Below, one piece after another: positions 17,239 to 24,606 of a stretch of DNA of 64,000 bases. The position numbers were made by a program, and so were the translations under genes. The stretch spans positions 69,776 to 133,775 of the forward strand of contig NZ_KQ948565.1 in NCBI RefSeq assembly GCF_001514125.1, given 5' to 3'. Under the pieces are notes generated by a model. The model was not told the DNA's origin. It saw only the letters and a list, made by a program, of their open reading frames with translations, and did no database searches. The stretch comes from Streptomyces longwoodensis (GTDB lineage Bacteria > Actinomycetota > Actinomycetes > Streptomycetales > Streptomycetaceae). Numbering within the stretch: the stretch's first letter is position 1; the number at the start of each line of letters is the position of its first letter.

Positions 17239-18348
17239 TCAGGCTTCCGCCGTCGTGCCGGTGTCCGGCGCGTCCTGAGGGGATTCCTCCTTGTCCCGCC
17301 CTCCCGGGTGGCGGTGGCGCCAGGTCCAGAACACCGCGCACGAGACCAGCGCCCAGCCGGCCAGTACGAGGAAGGGGAAGGCGTGCTGGTGCCCGGCGAA
17401 GTACACCGCGGTGTGCTGGGCGTTGACGGAGGCGCCGGGCGGGAGCCAGCGTCCGATGATCCCGAGCGCGGACGGCAGCAGGGGCCACGAGACGGCGCCG
17501 CCGGAGGAGGGGTTGCCCAGCAGGACCATCACCCCCCAGGTCGGGAGCATGGCCCACCGCCCGACCAGGGTGTTGAACATGGTGAAGGTCATGCCGCTGG
17601 CGAACATGGTGAGCGCCAGGATGGCCCAGGACTCCGCGAAGGGCAGGTCGAGCGCGCCCAGCAGCCAGTCCACGGTCGCGGCGATGGCGAAGCCGCCGAG
17701 CACGGCGTACGCGAGGGTGAAGGCGATCCTCTCCAGGGGCGTGAGGGACCGCGCGTGGACGCTGAGCTGGATGGCGCCGACGAAGCCGATGATGACCGCG
17801 GCGAGCGAGATGTAGAAGATGGCCAGGCCGCGGGGGTCGCCGGTCTGCAGCGGGTTGACGTCGCGGACCGTCACCCGCACGCCGACCTGGGCGCCCACCT
17901 GCGGTGCCGCCTGCTCCAGCAGCTCGGCCACGGACGCGCCGGAGGCGGAGGACACGTCCAGGACCACGTTCCGGCCCGCGTCGCGCAGTTCGAAGACGGC
18001 GAAGACGGTCTGGTTCTCGACCGCGTCCAGGGCGGCGGCGCGGGAGGGGTAGGTGCGCGCCCGTACCGAGGAGCCGAGGCTCCTGCCGAGCTCGTCGAGG
18101 AACGCCCTGCCGCGGGCCTGGTCGTACCCCCCGACCACGGCCGTCGGGAGGTTGCGCGGCGTCGGGTTGGCCATGGCGTACGTGTAGGAGCCGGCGAACA
18201 GTCCGGCCGCCGCGGCCAGGATCAGCACCAGGACGCACGCGGGCCAGAAGGGTGAGTTCCGGAACCGCTCCCAGGCACCGTCGTCGCGTTGCTGCGGGCC
18301 CGGCGGGGTGCCGCCGCTGCCGGGTGGTGCCGCCGGGTCGGTGCTCAC
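17239..18348 (-). CDS. DUF3533 / ABC-2-like membrane protein
   Basis: The 369-residue protein has a Pro/Gly-rich cytoplasmic N-terminus, one membrane helix (PACVLVLILAAAAGLFAGSY), an extracytoplasmic domain (NLPTAVVGGYDQARGRAF, VFAVFELRDAG), then five or so C-terminal helices. This is the layout of DUF3533/SNG1-like proteins, related to ABC-2 type transporters and phage-infection proteins. AAGGAG precedes GTG 18348, which I chose over GTG/ATG codons further upstream. No ATPase is adjacent. It may export a small molecule or remodel the envelope; function is unassigned. Confidence 0.78.
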   Translation of the reverse strand: MSTDPAAPPGSGGTPPGPQQRDDGAWERFRNSPFWPACVLVLILAAAAGLFAGSYTYAMANPTPRNLPTAVVGGYDQARGRAFLDELGRSLGSSVRARTYPSRAAALDAVENQTVFAVFELRDAGRNVVLDVSSASGASVAELLEQAAPQVGAQVGVRVTVRDVNPLQTGDPRGLAIFYISLAAVIIGFVGAIQLSVHARSLTPLERIAFTLAYAVLGGFAIAATVDWLLGALDLPFAESWAILALTMFASGMTFTMFNTLVGRWAMLPTWGVMVLLGNPSSGGAVSWPLLPSALGIIGRWLPPGASVNAQHTAVYFAGHQHAFPFLVLAGWALVSCAVFWTWRHRHPGGRDKEESPQDAPDTGTTAEA

Positions 18349-18516
18349 GTCTGGGCTCCTTCGGACCTGGCCGGCACGGGACGCGACCTGCCGCTCCCCT
18401 TCCTCGGACATTCGAGCAGTGACCCCGGGGGTCCGCAAACGGTGGCGGCCCACGGCGGAGGGACGCGGCGGAGGGACCGCGGGCCCGGTCCGGCGGGCAT
18501 CGGCGGAGGCACCCGC

Positions 18517-18552
18517 GCCTCCGCCTCCGCCTCCGCGTCCGCGTCCGCGTCC
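18517..18552. repeat. Hexanucleotide tandem repeat upstream of the PhoD-like gene
   Basis: Six hexamers in a row: three GCCTCC then three GCGTCC. The rest of the 335-bp gap 18349-18683 shows no gene. GTTCA at 18614 and GGTCA at 18644 are 30 bp apart, not the 11-bp phase of a PHO box, so I do not call one. Confidence 0.6.
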
Positions 18553-18683
18553 GGGCGGCCCGTTCCCCGACGGAGGACATCATTCCGCCACGGGAAAGTC
18601 ATGGCCCTGCCAAGTTCAGGCCCCTCCGCGGTAGCCGCGGCCCGGTCAACTGCCCCTGCGTCCACCACGACAGGGGAGACCGG

Positions 18684-20327
18684 ATGACACCCGCAGCACG
18701 CCCGTCCCAGCAAGCTCCCGAACTGCGCGCCGCCGCCCGGCACTTCGGCCGCCGCCGCTTCCTCACGGTCACCGGCGCCGCCGCCGCGCTCGCGTTCGCC
18801 GTCGACCTGCCCGCCGCCGGCACGGCCGCCGCCGCCGAGTACGACGCCCGGAAGATCTCCGACGACCCCTTCACGCTGGGCGTGGCCTCCGGCGACCCGC
18901 TGCCCGACTCGGTCCTGCTGTGGACGCGGCTGGCCCCCGAGCCGTACCAGCCCGACGGCGGCCTGCCCGCACAGCGCGTCACCGTGCACTGGGAGCTGGC
19001 CCACGACGCGGCCTTCCGCCGGATCGTCAGGCGCGGCACCGCCCCCGCCCACCCCGAGTTCAGCCACACCGTCCACGTCGAGGTGTCCCACCTGCCGGCG
19101 GACCGGGTCTACTTCTACCGCTTCCGGGCCGGTGCCTGGCTGAGCCCCACCGGCCGCACCCGCACCGCCCCGCAGCCCGGCGCCCGCCCCGCCTCCCTCA
19201 CCCTGGGCGCCGTCTCCTGCCAGGCCTACACCGACGGCTACTACACGGCCTACCGCCACCTCGCCGAGGAGGACGTGGACGTCGTCTTCCACCTGGGCGA
19301 CTACCTGTACGAGTACGCGGTCGACGCCACCGGCAACCACCGCCGGTACACCGACCGCACGCTCCCGGCGCACTTCGCCCGCGAGACGGTGACGCTGGAG
19401 GACTACCGGCTGCGCTACGCCCTGTTCAAGTCCGACCCGGACCTGATGGCCGCCCACGCCGCGCACCCCTTCGTGGTCACCTGGGACAACCACGAGACGG
19501 AGAACAACTACGCCGACGACGTCCCCGAGGACAACGGCTCCTCCGAGGAGTTCCTGCTGCGCCGCGCCTCGGCCTACCGCGCCTACTGGGAGAACCAGCC
19601 GCTGCGCCGGCCCCAGCTGCCCACCGGCTCCGACATGCGGCTCTACCGCCGCCTGCACTGGGGCCGGCTCGCCCAGTTCGACATCCTGGACACCCGTCAG
19701 TACCGCTCGGACCAGGCCTACGGCGACGGCTGGCAGTACCCCGGCCCCGAGTCCGAGGACCCCGCACGCACCCTCACCGGCGCCGCGCAGGAGCGGTGGC
19801 TCATCGACGGCTGGCGCCGTTCGCGGGCACTGTGGAACGTCGTACCGCAGCAGGTCACCTTCTCCCGGCGGTACAACACCACCGCGACGCCGTCCAAGGT
19901 CTCCATGGACTCCTGGGACGGCTACCCGGCCTCCCGCGAACGGATCCTGGCGGGGGCCGAGGCGGCCGGCGTGGAGAACCTCATGGTGCTCACGGGCGAC
20001 GTGCACGTGCACTACGCGTTCGACATCAAGCGCGACTTCGCCGACCCCGGTTCCCGGACCGTGGGCACGGAGATCGTCACCACGTCGGTCACGAGCGGAC
20101 GCGACGGCGCGGAGCGGCCCGCCAACTGGGCCACCTACCGCGCCGCCAACCCGCACCTGAAGTTCTACGACGGCCGGCGCGGCTACGTGAACGTCACGCT
20201 GGGGCAGCACGAGGCCCGCGCCGACTTCCGGACCGTCCCGTACGTCACCCGGCCGGGGGCCCCCGTGACGACCGCGGCGTCCTTCGTCACGCGGGCCGGG
20301 TCCCCGGGGCTGGAGCCCGTGGGCTGA
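18684..20327 (+). CDS. phoD: PhoD-type alkaline phosphatase / phosphodiesterase, Tat-exported
   Basis: The 547-residue protein has a twin-arginine signal (RRRFL at residues 23-27, then a hydrophobic stretch ending in AAAEY). The PhoD N-terminal domain (FTLGVASGDPLPDSVLLWTRL) precedes the metallophosphatase core with LGAVSCQAY, VVFHLGDYLYEY, VVTWDNHETENNY and LTGDVHVHYAF, which supply Ca/Fe ligands in this family. It releases phosphate from mono- and diesters such as teichoic acids outside the cell. GGGGAG precedes ATG 18684. No clear PHO box was found. Family is secure; the symbol denotes the family rather than a proven orthologue. Confidence 0.92.
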   Translation: MTPAARPSQQAPELRAAARHFGRRRFLTVTGAAAALAFAVDLPAAGTAAAAEYDARKISDDPFTLGVASGDPLPDSVLLWTRLAPEPYQPDGGLPAQRVTVHWELAHDAAFRRIVRRGTAPAHPEFSHTVHVEVSHLPADRVYFYRFRAGAWLSPTGRTRTAPQPGARPASLTLGAVSCQAYTDGYYTAYRHLAEEDVDVVFHLGDYLYEYAVDATGNHRRYTDRTLPAHFARETVTLEDYRLRYALFKSDPDLMAAHAAHPFVVTWDNHETENNYADDVPEDNGSSEEFLLRRASAYRAYWENQPLRRPQLPTGSDMRLYRRLHWGRLAQFDILDTRQYRSDQAYGDGWQYPGPESEDPARTLTGAAQERWLIDGWRRSRALWNVVPQQVTFSRRYNTTATPSKVSMDSWDGYPASRERILAGAEAAGVENLMVLTGDVHVHYAFDIKRDFADPGSRTVGTEIVTTSVTSGRDGAERPANWATYRAANPHLKFYDGRRGYVNVTLGQHEARADFRTVPYVTRPGAPVTTAASFVTRAGSPGLEPVG

Positions 20328-20458
20328 CGCCTGCCCCGGGCGGCTCCTGCACGCGCCCGCCCCGGCGCCGTCGACGCTACGGTGGCGCCGGGCGCCGGGG
20401 GGAGGCGGCGGTCGTTCACCGCCCCGCCACGGCCGCGCCGTTGACGCGCGTAGCGCTG

Positions 20459-20475
20459 GGCCCCAAGCTGGGGCC
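20459..20475. promoter_or_regulatory. Inverted repeat upstream of the M15 peptidase gene
   Basis: GGCCCC and GGGGCC face each other around AAGCT, 48-64 bp before ATG 20523 and just after TTGACG at 20441. It could be an operator over the promoter or a short terminator for phoD. Confidence 0.35.
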
Positions 20476-20522
20476 GATCGCCGCCGTGGGAGCGGGATCA
20501 CACCGACGGACCGGAGGTCTGG

Positions 20523-21257
20523 ATGTTCAGACGGATCGCACGCCTCCTCGCCACATTTGTCATGATCGCGTCAGGCGTGGTGGTCGGCGTGGGCGCCACG
20601 GCGGGCGCCGCACACGCCGACGAGTGCTACACCTGGAGCCGCACCCTGTCCCAGGGCGCCTCCGGCAACGACGTCACCCAGTTGCAGATCCGCGTCGCGG
20701 GCTGGGTCACGTCCGGCGAGCGCCTCTCCTACGACGGCCAGTACGGCGCCCGTACGACCGCCGCCGTGCGCAAGTTCCAGTCGGCGTACGGGCTCACCGC
20801 AGACGGCATCGCGGGCCCGGCGACCTTCAGCAAGCTCTACGCCCTCCAGGACGCGGACTGCACGCCCGTCCACTTCTCCTACGCCGAGCTCAACCGCTGC
20901 AACTCCGACTGGTCGGGCGGCGCCGTATCGGCGGCCACCGCCAAGGCGAACGCGCTGAAGACCATGTGGAAGCTGGAGGCGATGCGGCACGCGCTCGGCG
21001 ACGTCCCGCTCACCATCTCCAGCGGCTTCCGCTCCTACGCCTGCAACAGCGCCGTGGGCGGTGCGTCCGGTAGCCGTCACCTGTACGGCGACGCGGCCGA
21101 CCTGACCGGCTCACCGTCCCTCTGCCGCCTCGCCCAGCAGGCCCGCACGCACGGCTTCTCGGAGATCCTCGGCCCGGGCTACCCCGACCACAACGACCAC
21201 ACCCACGTCGCCCTCGACCCCTCTCCGTACTGGTCCGCCCCCAACTGCGGCATCTGA
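20523..21257 (+). CDS. Secreted zinc D-Ala-D-Ala carboxypeptidase (M15) with peptidoglycan-binding domain
   Basis: The 244-residue protein has a signal peptide (MFRRIARLLATF, cleaved near AHADE), a peptidoglycan-binding module about residues 45-105 (GASGNDVTQLQIRVAG...LTADGIAGPATFSKL), then an M15 peptidase. Metal ligands are in SRHLYGDAAD and DHTHV, with SSGFRSYACN ahead of them. This is the architecture of the Streptomyces albus G Zn carboxypeptidase, which trims the D-Ala-D-Ala end of wall peptides. GGAGG precedes the ATG. Four paired Cys (ECYTW, ADCTP, NRCNS, YACNS) suggest disulfides. It is monocistronic. Confidence 0.92.
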   Translation: MFRRIARLLATFVMIASGVVVGVGATAGAAHADECYTWSRTLSQGASGNDVTQLQIRVAGWVTSGERLSYDGQYGARTTAAVRKFQSAYGLTADGIAGPATFSKLYALQDADCTPVHFSYAELNRCNSDWSGGAVSAATAKANALKTMWKLEAMRHALGDVPLTISSGFRSYACNSAVGGASGSRHLYGDAADLTGSPSLCRLAQQARTHGFSEILGPGYPDHNDHTHVALDPSPYWSAPNCGI

Positions 21258-21262
21258 CGGCG

Positions 21263-21338
21263 CGGTCGGGTCGGCGGACGGCGTGCGCGGCCGGCCGGGA
21301 CCTCCCGGCACGACCGCGCACCTCCGTCGGCCCGACCG
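21263..21338. terminator. Bidirectional terminator between convergent genes
   Basis: CGGTCGGGTCGGCGGA (21263-21278) pairs with TCCGTCGGCCCGACCG (21323-21338) at 14 of 16 positions, with a second small stem inside the loop. It lies between the M15 and amphi-Trp stop codons and can serve both. Confidence 0.65.
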
Positions 21339-21341
21339 CCG

Positions 21342-21605
21342 TCAGTCGTCGCCCTCTTCCTCCTCCTGCGCCTGCGCCTGGGGCGTCCGCCAGGACAATT
21401 CGACCTCCAGGTCGATCTTGCCGTCCTCCAGCTCGACCTCGATCTCGGTGTGCAGCTCGTCCGGGATGCGCACGGTCAGCCGGCCGGGGCCGAGTTCCAG
21501 TTCGGCCTGGCCGCCTCGCCTGACCGCGGCTGCCAGCGCCTCGAGTTGGTCAGCCGCTTCGGCGCGGGACAGGGTCCGCTTCTGTTCGAATTCGAGATCG
21601 CTCAC
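21342..21605 (-). CDS. Amphi-Trp domain protein
   Basis: This 87-residue protein starts MSDLEFEQKRTLSRAEAADQ and continues with GGQAELELGPGRLTVRIPDELHTEIEVEL and a terminal ELSWRTP, followed by a Gln/Glu-rich tail. This is the amphi-Trp domain, a small amphipathic beta-strand domain with a conserved Trp near its end, found alone in many actinobacteria and haloarchaea. No enzymatic residues are apparent and no partner gene is adjacent. The acidic tail (QAQEEEEGDD) is low complexity. Role unknown. Confidence 0.85.
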   Translation of the reverse strand: MSDLEFEQKRTLSRAEAADQLEALAAAVRRGGQAELELGPGRLTVRIPDELHTEIEVELEDGKIDLEVELSWRTPQAQAQEEEEGDD

Positions 21606-21665
21606 GGCAGCCTCCCGGGACCGTCGGTCGGGAACAGCGGGCGTGTCCCATTGTGACCCCGCTTC

Positions 21666-21867
21666 CTAGGGGGTGTCTTGCCGATCAGGCCGGGCTCGCG
21701 GCGCCTGGCACCGCACCTCGCCGCGTTGTCGTCACTCTCCCCCGCTCTCGGCTCCGCTCGAGCGGGAGGGGCCCCCACCGCTCCGCATCGACTCCCTCCT
21801 CCGCCTTGCGATGCACGGCACCAGACGCCGCTCCCTGATCCGGCCTGACCGACAAGACACCCCCTAG
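21666..21867. mobile_element. 202-bp MITE-like inverted-repeat element
   Basis: The element begins CTAGGGGGTGTCTTG and ends with the reverse complement, CAAGACACCCCCTAG. The first 28 bp of each end agree at 26 positions (differing at CCGA/TCGG) and a weaker match continues to about 60 bp. It encodes no transposase, carries an internal GC-rich palindrome near 21750-21775 (CGCTCGAGCG), and both ends carry CTAG, which may be a target duplication. These are the features of a non-autonomous mobile repeat. It lies between the amphi-Trp and DUF2252 genes and breaks neither. Confidence 0.75.
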
Positions 21868-22077
21868 CACCGGCCCGCCGGAGCGACCCGGCACCCGCCC
21901 CAGCCGCCCGGCGCCGTTCGGAGTGGCGGCTGTGGCGAGGCGTGGGACGCTGGAGGCGACGCCCGTGCACCGGCACGTGGTCGGCGACAGGCCCCTGGCC
22001 GCCGAGGCCCGGCACGGGGGCGAGCGCCGGCCGCGGCACCGCGCCCCGCCCGAGGCCCACCCCCACAGGAGCCACCC

Positions 22078-23460
22078 GTGTCCACGACCTCCGCAGCCCC
22101 CGGCGAGCCCCCCGCAGGATCCCTGGCGTCCGACGACTCCCCCGGGGCGGGACGCGCGGCCCGCGAACGCCTCCCGCCGGCCCACCACGGCGAGTGGGCC
22201 GCCTCCCCCCGACGGCGCGACCTCGTGGAGATCCTCCAGGAGGAGGCCGAGCCGCGGATCCCCGAGCTGATGCCGATCCGCTACGGCCGGATGACCGGGT
22301 CCCTGTCCGCCTTCTACCGCGGCACACCCGCCGTGATGGCCGCCGACCTGGCCGCCCTGCCGGACTCCGGTCTGACGGTCCAGCTGTCGGGGGACGCTCA
22401 CCTGTCCAACTTCGGGCTGTTCGCGTCACCGGAGCGCCGCCTGGTCTTCGACCTGGACGACTTCGACGAGACCCTGCCCGGCCCCTTCGAGTGGGACGTC
22501 AAGCGGCTCGCGGCCAGCATCGCGGTGGCCGCCGACGACAACGGCGCGTCCCCGCAGGCGGCCTCGGCCGCCGCGACCGAGGCCGCGCGGGGCTACCGCA
22601 CCCACATGACCGAACTGGCCTCCGCCACTGAACTCACCGTCTGGTACGAGCACATCGCGGCCGACGACCTGCTCCAGGAGGTCGGCGACTCGCTGCAGCG
22701 GGCCCGGCTCCACCGCACCCTGGACCGGGCACGGGAGACGGACAGCGGCAAGGCCATCGCCAAGCTCACCGCACCCGGGGCGGACGGCCGGCCCCGGTTC
22801 GTCCCCGACCCGCCCCTGGTGGAGCCGGCCGCGGAGGACGACCGTGCCACGGTGGAGCACGTCTTCGAGGACTACCGCGCCACCCTGGCCCCGGCGCAGG
22901 CCAGGCTGCTGGACCGGTTCCGGTTCGTGGACGCGGCGCGCAAGGTCGTCGGGATCGGCAGCGTGGGCACCCGCTGCTACCTCCTCCTGCTGGAGGGACG
23001 CGTGGCGGGTGACCTCCTGCTGCTGCAGGCCAAGGAGGCGGAGCCCTCCGTCCTCGCCCCGTACGTGCGGGTGCCCGTGTCCCACGAGGGGCGGCGCGTG
23101 GTCGAGGGCCAGCGGCTGCTCCAGGCCTTCGGCGACATCTTCCTCGGCTGGTCGACCGGGCCCACCGGACGTCAGTTCTACTGGCGTCAGCTCCTCGACA
23201 TGAAGGGGTCCGCGTCCGTCCAGGACATGTCGGAGAGCCTGATGCGCCAGTACGCCGGGCTCTGCGGCCGCGCCCTGGCCCGCGGCCACGCCCGCTCGGG
23301 CCACCGCGCCGCCATCGCCGCGTACCTGGGCGACGACGACTCGTTCGACCGCGCCGTCGCCGCCTTCGCCCTCGCCTACGCCCGGCAGACTCGCGAGGAC
23401 TACGCCGCCTTCACCCGGGCCCTCGCCGACGGCCGCCTGCCTTCCGGCCCGTCGGCGTAG
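22078..23460 (+). CDS. DUF2252 family protein
   Basis: The 460-residue protein has the DUF2252 pattern: LMPIRYGRMTGSLSAFYRG, then LSGDAHLSNFGLFASPERR, VFDLDDFDETLPGPFEWDVK and, later, YLLLLEGR and DLLLLQAKEA. The DAHLSNFG and DLDDFDE segments resemble the catalytic loop and metal-binding loop of kinase-like phosphotransferases, so a kinase fold is a fair guess, but no substrate is known. GTG 22078 starts the frame. The upstream 470-bp gap contains the MITE-like element and otherwise no gene. Monocistronic. Confidence 0.88.
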   Translation: MSTTSAAPGEPPAGSLASDDSPGAGRAARERLPPAHHGEWAASPRRRDLVEILQEEAEPRIPELMPIRYGRMTGSLSAFYRGTPAVMAADLAALPDSGLTVQLSGDAHLSNFGLFASPERRLVFDLDDFDETLPGPFEWDVKRLAASIAVAADDNGASPQAASAAATEAARGYRTHMTELASATELTVWYEHIAADDLLQEVGDSLQRARLHRTLDRARETDSGKAIAKLTAPGADGRPRFVPDPPLVEPAAEDDRATVEHVFEDYRATLAPAQARLLDRFRFVDAARKVVGIGSVGTRCYLLLLEGRVAGDLLLLQAKEAEPSVLAPYVRVPVSHEGRRVVEGQRLLQAFGDIFLGWSTGPTGRQFYWRQLLDMKGSASVQDMSESLMRQYAGLCGRALARGHARSGHRAAIAAYLGDDDSFDRAVAAFALAYARQTREDYAAFTRALADGRLPSGPSA

Positions 23461-23802
23461 CGCCGGGGCCGTGGTCTGAAAGATTTTGCGTCATCTTGCG
23501 CAAGGCCGGATCGTCTTTAGCCAGGGCTCGATCGCCCGACGCGAGATGACCGGCGGGTGACGCCGGCATGCCATCCTCGGCGCCCCTCCCTCGCCCACCA
23601 GCTTGATCAACTTTCCGGCCCGACCACCGCTGGTTCGTTCAGAACTTTAAGGAAGTCGCGAGACGAGACGGGCGAGACGGCCGGATCACGTGCATGGATG
23701 AACGCAGTAAGCGCATGGCGTCACCATGCGACTTCAAGCTGTGTTGGGATGAGCGCGGTCGGCGGGCGTGGATCCGCCGCCTCTTCCATGTGAAGGGATG
23801 TC
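23461..23802. other. Intergenic leader of the CBM20 gene
   Basis: No gene is visible. CTTGCGCAAG at 23495-23504 is a perfect 10-bp palindrome preceded by GAAAGATTTTGCG, similar in style to MalR/LacI-type operators near Streptomyces amylase genes. GAAGGGA near 23792 is the ribosome site for ATG 23803. The region is more AT-rich than its surroundings, as expected for a regulated promoter. Confidence 0.45.
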
Positions 23803-24510
23803 ATGTTCTCGATACGTCACCGAGTGCCCGCCGCCCTGCGGCCGGTGCTCATGCTCGCGGTGCTCCTCGCCGGACTGCTCGCCAGCACGGCCCCCCACGC
23901 CCGGGCGGCCACGGCGCAGGACACCTCCGTCACCTTCCGGGTGAACGCCACGACGCAGGGCGAGACCCTCCTGGTCACCGGCAGCGTCCCGCAGCTGGGC
24001 GGCTGGGACCCGGCCAAGGCGGTCCCGCTGGGCACCACCGCGAGTGCCTACCCGAACTGGTCCGCCGGCGTCCGGCTGCCCGTCGGGGCCACCGTGGAGT
24101 ACAAGTACCTCAAGCGCTCCCCCACCGGCACGATCACGTGGGAGAGCAGCTCCAACCGCACCCTGACCGTCTCCGCGGACACCTCGGGCACCAACGACAG
24201 CTGGAACGTCGTCCCGGTCTCCGCGACCTTCCGCGCCACCGCCACCACCAGCTGGGGCCAGAACCTCTACGTCACCGGCAACCTGCCCGACCTCGGCAGC
24301 TGGGACCCGGCCCGGGCCGTGCCCCTGACCACCGGCTCCGGCACCTACCCGCTGTGGACCGGCGCCCACCCGCTGCCGCCGAACACCGCCGTGCAGTACA
24401 AGTACTTCAAGAAGAACCCCGACGGCTCCCTCACCTGGGAGAACGGTGAGAACCGCTCCGTCGTCACCCCGCCCACCGGCACGTTGACCGTCAACGACAC
24501 CTGGCGCTGA
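23803..24510 (+). CDS. Secreted protein of two tandem CBM20 starch-binding domains
   Basis: The 235-residue protein has a Sec signal (cleaved near ARAATAQD, residue 36) and two copies of a CBM20 domain. Each has the pattern VTFRVNATTQGETLLVTGSV-like strand, LGGWDPAKAVPL (second copy LGSWDPARAVPL), a WSAGV/WTGAH segment and YKYLKR/YKYFKK with ITWES/LTWEN. The Trp and Lys-Tyr residues are those that bind starch. No catalytic domain is present; the gene ends right after the second copy at NDTWR. It may tether starch or help an amylase encoded elsewhere. Confidence 0.9.
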   Translation: MFSIRHRVPAALRPVLMLAVLLAGLLASTAPHARAATAQDTSVTFRVNATTQGETLLVTGSVPQLGGWDPAKAVPLGTTASAYPNWSAGVRLPVGATVEYKYLKRSPTGTITWESSSNRTLTVSADTSGTNDSWNVVPVSATFRATATTSWGQNLYVTGNLPDLGSWDPARAVPLTTGSGTYPLWTGAHPLPPNTAVQYKYFKKNPDGSLTWENGENRSVVTPPTGTLTVNDTWR

Positions 24511-24519
24511 CGCCCGGCA

Positions 24520-24560
24520 CCGGGGCCGGGGGGTATGTGATGGATACCCCTCGGCCCCGG
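24520..24560. terminator. Bidirectional terminator between CBM20 and PP2C genes
   Basis: CCGGGGCCG-G-GGGGTAT (24520-24536) pairs with ATACCCC-T-CGGCCCCGG (24544-24560): 16 Watson-Crick pairs and one G:T, loop of 7. It sits between the two convergent stop codons. Confidence 0.85.
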
Positions 24561-24606
24561 CGCCCGTCAGTATCCCCCGGCCGAGAGGCTCCCCGCACCG
24601 TCCGGT

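Noticed and set aside
18614..18648. Possible PHO box (GTTCA ... GGTCA) before the phoD-like gene
   Set aside because: The two cores are 30 bp apart rather than in the 11-bp phase of Streptomyces PHO boxes, so they are probably chance.
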